Shown: in pieces, positions 7,860 through 16,847 of the stretch
Numbering within the stretch: position 1 is the stretch's first letter
How the letters are laid out: each line of letters starts with the position of its first letter
From: Deinococcus alpinitundrae
Lineage (GTDB): Bacteria; Deinococcota; Deinococci; Deinococcales; Deinococcaceae
Length of the DNA: 64,000 nt
Direction: 5' to 3'
Assembly: GCF_009982895.1 (NCBI RefSeq)
Contig: NZ_WXZL01000009.1
Span: 1 to 64,000 of the forward strand
Notes under the pieces: model-generated
What the model was told of the DNA's origin: nothing
Databases searched by the model: none
The model's input: only the letters and a program-made list of their open reading frames with translations
Made by a program: the position numbers and the translations under genes

Positions 7860-8704
7860 TAGCTTCCCCCTGCGCCGACCCAACGCAGGAAATCGAGTTG
7901 GGCCGCCGTCGTTGTGGCTCCGTTGCGGGCCTTGGCGATGATCGTCATGAAACTCGTGCTGGCTGGGAGATTGGTGCTGAGGGCGGCGGTGCTGAGCAGC
8001 GCCCCGGCGCTCTCGTCGTAGAGCCGTGCAGCTACGCTGGAGCCGTTGGCAGCGGCCACAAATCGTACCCGCAGCACGTTGGTCGTGGTTTTCGGAATGC
8101 CCGTATCCACCTTGTTGGCAGTCGTGCCGTCCCTGGTGAGCCACTGCAAGTTGACATCGGTGGCGTCGGCAGCGAGACAGATGGAGCTTCCGAGGGTGCT
8201 GGGGTCGGCACTGATGTCGAGCGTGGCCAATCCGATCTGCACCTGATGACCCGTGAGGACCGTCAGGGCGCAGCGGATCATCACATCGAAGCCACCGAGT
8301 CCTGACGCGTTTCCCCGCCAGTATTGAAGTGATGCGCCGCGTGGACCCGCTGGTGATCCGGCAGTGAGGGCCGAAACAGCCTGCTGACGAAGCAGGGACG
8401 TGCGGTAGTTGGTGGCCGCAATCGTGCCACTCGTCACCGTTCCAGCAGTGGTCGTGCCGGGGCCGAGACTGTTCTGGGTTGCGCCTGCCGCCGTGACGAT
8501 GTTGAGCGAGGCGCTATTCGGCGGGTACGGGTAGCCGTCCGGGTCGAGTGGGGTCGGTGGGTTAAGTGGTGAGGCGACCACGGTGCCGCTGTGGTTGGTC
8601 ACGTAGATGTCGAACCCCGTCCCGACCCGCACGTAATACACCGTGTCCGCCGTGAGTGGTGTCGGCAGTGCGGACACCACTTTGCTCTGCAGGACCGGGG
8701 CCAT
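7859..8704 (-). CDS. phage tail fibre-like protein
   Basis: The 281-residue protein has an N-terminal module (about 10-45: LPTPLTADTVYYVRVGTGFD) typical of short tail-fibre attachment repeats. Next is a flexible Gly/Thr-rich section, then a C-terminal beta-sandwich (about 115-280) with G-L-G-G-F-D-V and later strands ending L-D-F-L-R-W-V-G. It shares the TAATG start overlap with its upstream neighbour. The attachment module resembles the N-terminus of the 185-residue upstream gene, consistent with modular fibre proteins. It probably has a structural, receptor-contacting role in a phage particle. Confidence 0.7.
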   Translation of the reverse strand: MAPVLQSKVVSALPTPLTADTVYYVRVGTGFDIYVTNHSGTVVASPLNPPTPLDPDGYPYPPNSASLNIVTAAGATQNSLGPGTTTAGTVTSGTIAATNYRTSLLRQQAVSALTAGSPAGPRGASLQYWRGNASGLGGFDVMIRCALTVLTGHQVQIGLATLDISADPSTLGSSICLAADATDVNLQWLTRDGTTANKVDTGIPKTTTNVLRVRFVAAANGSSVAARLYDESAGALLSTAALSTNLPASTSFMTIIAKARNGATTTAAQLDFLRWVGAGGS

Positions 8705-9261
8705 TACCAGTCCGTGGCGGCCCGGTCCCCACCGCCGACCACCGTGCCGTTGTAGCTGAGCTTGCCGCTGCTGTCGCCCAGCTTATCCAGCGTCACCTTG
8801 TTGGCGTGGGTGTGGGACGCCCCCACAGCTGCGTCAAGGGCGGCCGCCGTGCTGTTGGGCTTGCCCTGGAGATTCGACCACTGGAGCACCACGTCCATGC
8901 TCTCGTACTCGGCGATCTTGGTCTGGGTGTTCGCCGCCTTGTCGTAGAAGTACAGGGCCGCGCCGCTAGAAACACTGCTGTCGCTGGTGGCGTCGGTCAC
9001 CAGGTAGAGGGTGTTGGCCGTCGCCGCGCTCGCCGCCGTGTTGCGGGCCGCGATGGTGGCAACGTGCTGGAGCGTCGAGGCGGCAGTGAGCTTGGCATCG
9101 ATCAGCGCGTTGATCATGGCGCTGTTGCCAATCGCCTTGGCCACGCCGCTCGCATTGGTGAGGTAGGACTCGCTGTAGCTGCCGTTCAGAACGAAATAAA
9201 AGCTGTTTGCCTGGAGCGTGCCGGGCAGGCTGATGACCTGGAAGAACTGCAATGCGCTCAT
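8704..9261 (-). CDS. phage tail fibre-like protein
   Basis: This 185-residue protein starts at ATG 9261 with CAGGAG 6 bases upstream. The C-terminal third contains WSNLQGKPNSTAAALDAAVG followed by H-T-H-A-N-K and L-D-K-L-G, a motif string seen repeatedly in phage tail-fibre and collar proteins. The N-terminus (LPGTLQANSFYFVLNGSYSE) resembles the fibre module of the next gene. The stop overlaps that gene's start. The function is predicted to be structural. Confidence 0.75.
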   Translation of the reverse strand: MSALQFFQVISLPGTLQANSFYFVLNGSYSESYLTNASGVAKAIGNSAMINALIDAKLTAASTLQHVATIAARNTAASAATANTLYLVTDATSDSSVSSGAALYFYDKAANTQTKIAEYESMDVVLQWSNLQGKPNSTAAALDAAVGASHTHANKVTLDKLGDSSGKLSYNGTVVGGGDRAATDW

Positions 9262-9277
9262 TTGGACTCCTGTTGGC

Positions 9278-9421
9278 TTACCACTGGCTCAGGGTCCAGT
9301 CGGTTGGTGCGGACGGGGGGGTGGCGGTCACGGCGATGCTCACGGGCGGCCTCGCCGAGGCGCTCACCCCAACCTGCACGGGCGGGCGTGGCTGCACCTG
9401 GACGGTGACTTGCACGCTCAC
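9278..9421 (-). CDS. small phage-operon protein, 47 residues
   Basis: The GTG at 9421 overlaps the upstream TGA (GTGA), giving MSVQVTVQVQPRPPVQVGVS and ending in ...TDWTLSQW. It is almost entirely alternating Val/Pro/Thr, as in a short beta-strand or linker polypeptide of a virion. The tight overlap on one side and 16-base spacing on the other support translation. No family is known to me. Confidence 0.5.
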   Translation of the reverse strand: MSVQVTVQVQPRPPVQVGVSASARPPVSIAVTATPPSAPTDWTLSQW

Positions 9422-9777
9422 AGCACGCCCCGTGTGTTGCTCAGGGTCAGGTTGATGCTGAGGGGCTGGGCGAAGCTGCTCACGCCGTCGTCCACCACCA
9501 CCGTGGTGTTGAGCAAGATCGGCCCCGTTCCCTTGCCGCCCTGCTGGAAGGGAGACACGTCCAGCCGCCGTAGCCAGTTGTAGGTGAGGTGCAGCGTGAC
9601 GGCAGTGGACGTGACCGTGATGCCGCTGTCCGCAGTCGTGAGCACGCCCGCCGCCGCTTTGGCCACACTCTCCCGGAACTCGGCACGGGCCTTGCAAGCC
9701 TCAGTGTTCAGGGTGGCACCGCTGACGTTGAGGACAATGTCGCGGGGCTCAGCCTGGTTGATCTCAATTGGGGTCAC
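9418..9777 (-). CDS. phage structural protein, 119 residues
   Basis: It starts at GTG 9777 with a good ribosome site (GGGAGG) upstream. The protein opens MTPIEINQAEPRDIVLNVSG and is predicted to be mainly beta, with a central helix (EACKARAEFRESVAKAAAG). Its place directly before tail-fibre genes suggests a baseplate or neck component. That is inferred from position, not from a recognised domain. The stop is coupled to the 47-residue gene. Confidence 0.6.
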   Translation of the reverse strand: MTPIEINQAEPRDIVLNVSGATLNTEACKARAEFRESVAKAAAGVLTTADSGITVTSTAVTLHLTYNWLRRLDVSPFQQGGKGTGPILLNTTVVVDDGVSSFAQPLSINLTLSNTRGVL

Positions 9778-9813
9778 AGGGCCTCCCTCAGCGGCGGATC
9801 GTGGCGAGGCGCT

Positions 9814-9977
9814 TCACGGCAGCCTCAAGTAGATGGGCCGCACGCCGCCACTGGCGCGGTAGAAGGTGACGCTGCCGGCCTTGACGTTACCCTCGGTCGC
9901 CACCCGGTAGAGCTTGCCTGCCGTCACGTCCGGCAGGGTGCAGCCGGTGTACCCGCTGGCGCGCTTCCGGCGGATAT
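9814..9977 (-). pseudogene. truncated 3' end of an upstream phage gene
   Basis: The minus strand reads ...RASGYTGCTLPDVTAGKLYR then VATEGNVKAGSVTFYRASGG and ends LRLP-stop at 9816-9814. Frame and composition match the phage genes downstream. At about 9970-9977 the G/C-rich coding pattern stops abruptly and AT-rich DNA begins. The rest of the gene, and the phage genes that would normally precede it, are missing. This marks a deletion or recombination junction. Confidence 0.6.
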
Positions 9978-10265
9978 GAATACACTTACGGTAATCTCGG
10001 CAACAACAACTCTAAGTTTGGTGATTCAAAATCTCCTCAACCTCAAGTTATTACTGTCAAGTAATTAGTTAAACCTTACTCTTGAAAAGATTTCCAGTAA
10101 TTCAATTGACGTAAACGACATTTTTCTACTGGATTTAGTTCAACAAAAGAGACTCTTTTTCATAACAAATGATGTCGATTTCAGAAGGTCCGATTGCAAT
10201 ATCTTGACGGCAAATCAGAATCTCTTGACATTTAATGAATCGAATACAGTTTAAGATTTACTAAA
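9978..10265 (+). other. AT-rich intergenic stretch with a possible foreign gene end
   Basis: About 290 bases are markedly AT-rich against the flanks. The plus strand from about 9976 to TAA at 10062-10064 reads YEYTYGNLGNNNSKFGDSKS followed by PQPQVITVK, which looks like the end of an exported or structural protein joined to the broken phage gene. From 10065 to 10265 no convincing gene, RNA or repeat is seen. Confidence 0.4.
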
Positions 10266-10541
10266 CTACGAGTGCAACTCGTCGAGTAATCTTTCCCCTT
10301 CAGGCGTCAGGGTATACAGCTGAACGTTCCCGTCCTGCGTCCCTTCATGCCGCTTCAGAAGGCCATGGTTGGCCAGCAGTTTGAGGGCCGTCGTGATCGT
10401 GGCCTTGTCACACAACGGTAGCCCCCGGCGATTGGCCAGCTCTTCGAGCTCAAACCAATGACGCGGCAGTGCTGAGGCCACGGCCAGGATCTGGTGTGTC
10501 ACCGAGCCAGGCAGAACACGAGACGTTCCTCTCGCTGGCAT
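10266..10541 (-). CDS. winged-helix transcriptional regulator (second of a tandem pair)
   Basis: This 91-residue protein is a single compact winged helix: helix 1 (THQILAVASALP), helix 2 (ELEELANRRGLP), recognition helix (CDKATITTALKLLANHGLL) and a wing (VQLYTLTPEGERLLDEL), as in PadR/MarR-like DNA-binding domains. The ribosome site (AGGAGGGG) lies inside the end of the preceding gene, whose stop is 3 bases away, so the two are translated together. The paired regulators lie beside a serine recombinase and may control excision or lysogeny genes. That role is inference from position. Confidence 0.7.
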   Translation of the reverse strand: MPARGTSRVLPGSVTHQILAVASALPRHWFELEELANRRGLPLCDKATITTALKLLANHGLLKRHEGTQDGNVQLYTLTPEGERLLDELHS

Positions 10542-10544
10542 CCC

Positions 10545-10853
10545 TCACTCCCCTCCTGTCTCCAGAGCCTCGTCTGAGCGCAACTTCTCCCTGAAGCTCT
10601 TCCCAGCTGGTGTGATGACATACGCCCGCACTCCCCCCGTCCTCCCAGCTCGTGCGACAAGCACTCGGGCGAGAAGAGCATCCACCGCATTAAGCGAAGT
10701 CCTCTCGTCACTGGAGAGCGGCCGTTGCCTTGACGCCAGAAATTCCAGGCGTCTGCGGGTGCAGGGCACATCAGACGCAACCGCAAGCAGTCTCAGGGCC
10801 AAGTCCCACACGCCAAGGAAACGCCAGGGGATTTCTTGACTGTCATCCTCCAT
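10545..10853 (-). CDS. winged-helix transcriptional regulator (first of a tandem pair)
   Basis: The product is 102 residues. The layout matches its downstream neighbour: a helix (VWDLALRLLAVASDVP), a helix (TRRRLEFLASRQRPL), a recognition-type helix (SLNAVDALLARVLVARAG) and a wing (VRAYVITPAGKSFREKL). Similarity between the two is in layout more than in sequence. Start ATG 10853 overlaps the end of the small upstream frame (10843-10998). It is divergent from the serine recombinase, so it probably binds the shared intergenic control region. Confidence 0.65.
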   Translation of the reverse strand: MEDDSQEIPWRFLGVWDLALRLLAVASDVPCTRRRLEFLASRQRPLSSDERTSLNAVDALLARVLVARAGRTGGVRAYVITPAGKSFREKLRSDEALETGGE

Positions 10854-10998
10854 GCATCACCAACCCCCGGCATACCAGCAACCGCTCATTGCTCTCTCCC
10901 ATCTCGTAGCCGTCCGGGTGCTCGATGTCACTCCGGGCTGCACCCACCCGCACCACCCGGCACAGCGCTCCAAACAGCTCAATCTCATAACAAGACAA
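10843..10998 (-). CDS. possible small protein coupled to the regulators
   Basis: This minus-strand frame has strongly G/C-biased third positions, which supports coding. It reads ...YEIELFGALCRVVRVGAARS then DIEHPDGYEMGESNERLLVC and ends at a TGA overlapping the next gene's ATG. The start is uncertain: TTG 10998 or an upstream GTG at 11046 that would overlap the recombinase gene. No family is recognised. It may be the first gene of the regulator operon. Confidence 0.4.
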   Translation of the reverse strand: MSCYEIELFGALCRVVRVGAARSDIEHPDGYEMGESNERLLVCRGLVMHGG

Positions 10999-11027
10999 TG
11001 TTGACAGGTGACTGTAAGAATATCTCC

Positions 11028-12509
11028 ATGACCTCCCCTCTCCCACTGTCGATCCCTCACCCGCAGACCTCGCTGGTCGGGGGCGTGCGCGTCAGCACTG
11101 ATGCTCAAGCGGACCGCTACGGCCCAGCCAGGCAGCGTGACGACATCACCCGCGAAGCCGAGCGCATCGGCCTCACCGTCTGTCACTGGGTCGAGGAGGC
11201 CATCAGCGGTACCGACCACGACCGCGCTGCCGAGAACGAGTACTACGCCCTGGCCCGCCGTCACCCCGGCCTGAACTTCATGTTCAGCCACCCCAACCGG
11301 GTCGGGCGGCATGTCGAGGTCACTGTCGGGATCGCGCGCACCATCCACGACCTGGGCGGCACCGTCCACATTGCCGGTCTCGGCAGTCTTCGAGACCGCA
11401 GGAACTGGCGCTACTTCCTGAGGGACGCTGCTGAGGCAGAAAATGACCATGCTGATACCGTCGAGCGTCTCAGCAAGGGCAAGTACGACAAGGCCGTGAC
11501 CAACCGCTGGCCGCAGGGCAACGCGCCTTACGGCTACCGCATCCTGCGCGACGAGCGCGGCAAGAGCACCACGCTGGAAGTCAATCCAGAGCAGGCCGCC
11601 GTCGTCAGGCGGATCTATCAGGACGCACTGAGCGGCATCGGCACCGCGCCGCTCGCGTACGCCCTGACCCGCGAGGGTATTCCGAGCAGCAAGGGCAAGA
11701 GCAACTGGCAAGCGGGGATTATCCGCTACGTCTTGAAGAACGAAGCGTATACCGGACGCCGGGTGTTCACGGGACCGGATGGCCGCCTGGCAGTCGTGAC
11801 CTTCCCAGCCCTGATCAGCGCTGAGGAGTGGGCACACATCCAGAAGGTCGTGCAGGGCCGCCGGAACCACCGCGTCTCCCGCACAACGCGCCCCGCTCTG
11901 TTTGCCGGTCACCTGCGCTGCGGCGTGTGCAAGCGCAGCATGCGGGTCTCCACCAACACCAACGCCCAGCGCCGCGAGTACACCTACTACCTCTGCGCCA
12001 CCGCCACCACGAGCAGCCTCGTGCTTGAAGTGAACCGCCTTGAGCGCTGCACCCATCGAACCATGCACAAGACAGCGGTGATCGACGAACAGGCCTGGAC
12101 CCTCTTCGTCACCGCCATGCAAGACCCCGCCTTCCTCGCCTCCGCCGTGACACGCGAGCCGGTCACCACCCCGGACCACACCCAGCGCATCGCTGAGATC
12201 CGCGTGCAACAGACCCAGATCGTGACCCGCGCTGTCACCCACAACCTGCCGGACGAAGTGGTGGCTGCCGCCCTGGCTCCGCTGACCCATGAAATCGAGC
12301 AGCTCCAGCGAGACAGTCAGCCCAGACCACCCCAGGCCCTACCGGACATGAGCGAGCTGGCCAACGCCATGCGCGACTATCTCCCCACCCTGGAAGCCTT
12401 CGAGGACCGCCGCGCCGCCCTCGCCACCTGGTCTGCCCGCATCCACGTCACGCCGGAAGGGGTGCAACGCCTGGAAGTTGACGTGCTGCACGGCAAGAAG
12501 GGCGTTTAA
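11028..12509 (+). CDS. large serine recombinase (phage/island integrase)
   Basis: This 493-residue site-specific recombinase of the resolvase/invertase superfamily would integrate or excise a mobile element. The N-terminal catalytic domain carries V-R-V-S-T with nucleophile S23, the G-P-A-R-Q-R-D-D-I helix and N-R-V-G-R. A recombinase domain follows (around P-Y-G-Y-R-I), then a zinc-ribbon region with C-G-V-C, a later Y-Y-L-C and R-C-T-H, and a C-terminal coiled region. ATG 11028 is chosen because it places the catalytic serine at the usual distance from the N-terminus. ATG 10998 is an alternative. Its stop codon overlaps the end of the interrupted comEC frame, so it sits at the element's edge as integrases usually do. 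Confidence 0.9.
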   Translation: MTSPLPLSIPHPQTSLVGGVRVSTDAQADRYGPARQRDDITREAERIGLTVCHWVEEAISGTDHDRAAENEYYALARRHPGLNFMFSHPNRVGRHVEVTVGIARTIHDLGGTVHIAGLGSLRDRRNWRYFLRDAAEAENDHADTVERLSKGKYDKAVTNRWPQGNAPYGYRILRDERGKSTTLEVNPEQAAVVRRIYQDALSGIGTAPLAYALTREGIPSSKGKSNWQAGIIRYVLKNEAYTGRRVFTGPDGRLAVVTFPALISAEEWAHIQKVVQGRRNHRVSRTTRPALFAGHLRCGVCKRSMRVSTNTNAQRREYTYYLCATATTSSLVLEVNRLERCTHRTMHKTAVIDEQAWTLFVTAMQDPAFLASAVTREPVTTPDHTQRIAEIRVQQTQIVTRAVTHNLPDEVVAAALAPLTHEIEQLQRDSQPRPPQALPDMSELANAMRDYLPTLEAFEDRRAALATWSARIHVTPEGVQRLEVDVLHGKKGV

Positions 12510-14113
12510 GGCAACGGGATGAGCATCAGCATGGTCAGCTGCGGGGTGCGAATCAGCGAGCTGTCGCCCTGGCCGACATCGAGGTAGACGATCTCGTTGG
12601 GCGGCCTCAGCACCGACGGCAGGGCGGTGGCCGACGCGCCCAGCAGCGCGGTGAGCGGCAGCACCCACAGCGGCAGCCGCCGGTAGAGTGTCAGGACCAG
12701 CGCGGCGGCAAAGACCCCATAGACGGCAAACCCCGCCGGACTGATGACGCCCCAGGTCAGCAGCGGACCCTGGCCGAACAGTTCGACCAGCCGCAGCAAG
12801 GCACTTGCCAACGGCCCGAGCAGCCAGTTGACGGCCCCGGCCAGCGGTCCCAGCACGCCGGCCAGGTAGCCCAGCGGCACCAGCACCGACATAAGGGCAG
12901 CGGCGGCCAGATTGGCGGGCAAGCTCAGCAGCGGCAATTGCCCGAAGGTACTCAGCACGACCGGCAGGGTCGCCAGTTCGGCGCAGGGCGTGACCACCAG
13001 CGCCAGCCGTAGCCACAGCGGCCATTTTTCCGGCAGCAGGGCCGCCACCTTAGAGGAGAGGGTCAGGCCCAGCACCGCCAGGAAGCTGAGCTGAAAGCCC
13101 CCGTCGAAGAGCCAGCCCGGCTGATACAGCAAGCTGGCGATGGCCGCCAGACCCAGCACCCCGTACACGTCGAGCTTGCCGCGTCCCAGCCACAGTGAGA
13201 GCAGGACCAGCGCGCCCATCAACACGGCGCGGGTGATGCTCGGGGACGGACCGACCAACCACAGAAAGCCCGCCAGCGCCGCCAGCATGATGGGGTAACG
13301 CAGGTGGGTGAGGCGTAGCGGCAACAGCCGCGAGAGCAGCCAGGTCAGGACACCCACCAGCAGCGCCACGTTCTGGCCGCTGAGGGCCATCAGGTGCGCC
13401 AGCCCAGAGCGCGTGAAAGCGTCACGGACATTCAGGCCGCTGGCGAACTGCTCCTGCGAGATGTCGTTGCGCTCGCCCAACTCCACGGCCCGCAGCAGGG
13501 CCGATTGACGCGCCGCAAGGTTGACGCTCAGCCCGCTCCGAAACCAGCCGCGCACCCCGGCTTCCGGGATCAGATGCTTCACGTCGGCGGCCACCAGCAC
13601 CTCGCGCACCCCCTGCACCCGCAGCCAGAAGGCGTCATCGAAGCCGCCGGGGATGCGCCGCCCGTCGGGGCGCACCAGCCGCCCGCTGACGCTCATCTCT
13701 CCGGCTGAACCCTGCGGTTTGGGCGCGAGGGCCACCGCCGCCGCCGGGCTTTTCAGGTGCAGCACCTGACCATCCCAGTCGCCCTGCAAGGTGACCTGCG
13801 CGCCCACCCAACTGGCGAGCGGGTCGGGAGCACTCTGCCGCTGCCGCTCGCGCACGAAGCCCAGCGCTGCCAGCAGCAGACAGGCGGCCAGCAGCCAGCC
13901 CTTCCCGGCAGGCCAGCTCAGCACCAGCGCCAGCAGCAGCACGCCCGCTCCCCAAACAGTCCCCGAGCCAGCGGCTCCGAAGCCCAGCAGCACGCCGCCG
14001 ATGACGGCCAGCGCGGCAGGTACCGGATAAGCGGGCGCGTGCCAGGTGGCGGGGACTAACGGGTCAGCCGGGGCCAGAACTTCTCCAGTGCCTGTGTGCC
14101 AGCCCAGCGCCAC
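12506..14113 (-). CDS. comEC: ComEC DNA-uptake channel protein, C-terminally truncated
   Basis: ComEC passes single-stranded DNA across the inner membrane during natural transformation. The 535 residues hold the N-terminal membrane/OB region (about 25-190) and the many-helix Competence domain with S-G-L-A-H-L-M-A-L-S-G-Q-N-V. The sequence then begins the metallo-beta-lactamase-like domain (IVYLDVGQGDSSLIRTPQLT) but ends 7 residues later. Family members run on for about 200 residues with histidine/aspartate metal motifs, which are absent here. The GTG start overlaps the comEA stop (TAGTG). The truncation coincides with a serine recombinase. Residual activity is unknown. Confidence 0.9.
   Translation of the reverse strand: MALGWHTGTGEVLAPADPLVPATWHAPAYPVPAALAVIGGVLLGFGAAGSGTVWGAGVLLLALVLSWPAGKGWLLAACLLLAALGFVRERQRQSAPDPLASWVGAQVTLQGDWDGQVLHLKSPAAAVALAPKPQGSAGEMSVSGRLVRPDGRRIPGGFDDAFWLRVQGVREVLVAADVKHLIPEAGVRGWFRSGLSVNLAARQSALLRAVELGERNDISQEQFASGLNVRDAFTRSGLAHLMALSGQNVALLVGVLTWLLSRLLPLRLTHLRYPIMLAALAGFLWLVGPSPSITRAVLMGALVLLSLWLGRGKLDVYGVLGLAAIASLLYQPGWLFDGGFQLSFLAVLGLTLSSKVAALLPEKWPLWLRLALVVTPCAELATLPVVLSTFGQLPLLSLPANLAAAALMSVLVPLGYLAGVLGPLAGAVNWLLGPLASALLRLVELFGQGPLLTWGVISPAGFAVYGVFAAALVLTLYRRLPLWVLPLTALLGASATALPSVLRPPNEIVYLDVGQGDSSLIRTPQLTMLMLIPLP
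12510..12530. other. probable attachment-site junction inside comEC
   Basis: The ComEC reading stays normal up to ...LIRTPQLTML (about 12530) and then turns into MLIPLP and a stop overlapping the recombinase stop. The change therefore falls within roughly 20 bases of the recombinase gene. The segment contains the small inverted repeat GATG-AG-CATC (12518-12527). The exact crossover dinucleotide cannot be fixed without the empty site or the other junction. Confidence 0.55.
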
Positions 14114-14505
14114 TAGAACCTGACCAGCGGCGTGAGTTTGGCCAGCAGCACCGGCCCCACCCCGCGCACCGCATCGAGGTCGGCCAGGGTGCGGTAGGGC
14201 CGGGCGGCGATCAGGCGGGCGGCCAGCGCCGGGCCGATGCTAGGAAGCGCTTCGAGCTGTTCTTCCGAGGCGGTGTTGAGGTCGAGCCGACCGGAAATCA
14301 ACGGTTTGATGCTCGCGGTGGTGGCGTAAACCGGTGCAGGGTCAGCAACGGTGGTGGGCGCGGGTAGGGCCGTATGGCTGACGGTAGGCAGACGCGGCAA
14401 CGGCTCCAGCGCGGGCCACAGCGCCCAGCCGCCGCAGACGAGCGCCAGCCCACTGAGCAGGACCGCCAGCGAGCGCTCGGAGACGAACATACTTGAGGGT
14501 GTCAT
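14113..14505 (-). CDS. comEA: ComEA DNA-binding competence protein
   Basis: ComEA is a membrane-anchored DNA receptor that passes DNA to ComEC. From ATG 14505 it is 130 residues. It has one N-terminal membrane helix (about 11-31), a Pro/Ala/Thr-rich spacer, and two helix-hairpin-helix motifs: DLNTASEEQLEALPSIGPAL and DLDAVRGVGPVLLAKLTPLV. ATG 14490 is an alternative start. An AAGGAGG at 14530-14536 is too far from any in-frame start to be its ribosome site. It is the first gene of the comEA-comEC pair and appears intact. Confidence 0.9.
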   Translation of the reverse strand: MTPSSMFVSERSLAVLLSGLALVCGGWALWPALEPLPRLPTVSHTALPAPTTVADPAPVYATTASIKPLISGRLDLNTASEEQLEALPSIGPALAARLIAARPYRTLADLDAVRGVGPVLLAKLTPLVRF

Positions 14506-14689
14506 GTGAGCGCTGACACAACTCCCACACCTCCTTGTGTGCACTCGGCACGGCTGCCAGCACGGCCCCGAATTCAGCGCTGGACTCCGCTAGACTGCGG
14601 GCACGCACAATTCCGAGCCGCTTCGACATGATCTGCTCCAGCCTTTCTTGATGTCCCCGGCGTTACCGCCGTTTTCCAGGAGACCCGAC

Positions 14690-16360
<1,671 letters not shown>

Positions 16361-16393
16361 AGCACGGCCCCTAACACCTTCAGGAGGTTTGAC

Positions 16394-16834
16394 ATGACCA
16401 ATACTCCAGCACGTTCGGTCTCTACGCCCAACATCTCCTGCGAGGGAGCACTCGCGCTGATCACTGCGGCCCGTGCCGCTGCCGAGCGCCTGGGCGTGGG
16501 CATGGCGATTGCCGTCACCGACACCGGCGGGCACCTGCGGGCCTTCGAGCGGGCCGACGACGCGCCGTTTCTGGTGGCGGAGGTGGCCACCAACAAAGCC
16601 TGGACCGCCGCCTCGTTTGGCCGCGCCACCCACGTCTGGAACGAGATCGTGCGAAGTCCGGAGGTCACGCCCCTCAACAGCCACCCACGCATGACGGCGC
16701 TGGGTGGTGGGTATCCCATCTTCGAGGGGGGACAGGTCATCGGCGGCATCGGCATTTCGGGTGGCAGCTCGGCGCAGGATCAGCAGGTGGCCGAGGAAGC
16801 GCTGCGGGAACTGGGCTTCGAAGTGAGCCCGTAG
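16394..16834 (+). CDS. GlcG/HbpS family haem-degrading/binding domain protein, cytoplasmic
   Basis: The 146 residues are a single GlcG/HbpS (DUF336) domain. Diagnostic stretches are AIAVTDTGGHLRAFERADDA, NKAWTAASFGRAT and the C-terminal GGGYPIFEGGQVIGGIGISG then G-S-S-A-Q-D. Family members bind haem or small ligands, and their biochemistry is variable. There is no signal peptide, unlike the paralogue at 44212. CAGGAGG lies 6 bases before the ATG. Placement right after an acyl-CoA ligase suggests shared regulation in fatty-acid or cofactor metabolism. That is inference. Confidence 0.8.
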   Translation: MTNTPARSVSTPNISCEGALALITAARAAAERLGVGMAIAVTDTGGHLRAFERADDAPFLVAEVATNKAWTAASFGRATHVWNEIVRSPEVTPLNSHPRMTALGGGYPIFEGGQVIGGIGISGGSSAQDQQVAEEALRELGFEVSP

Positions 16835-16847
16835 CTGCCGAAAAAGC

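Noticed and set aside
14342..14629. 95-codon minus-strand frame beginning MSKRLGIVRARS upstream of and overlapping comEA
   Set aside because: The start region looks coding and has AAGGAGG inside, but most of the frame is the shifted comEA sequence; no independent support.
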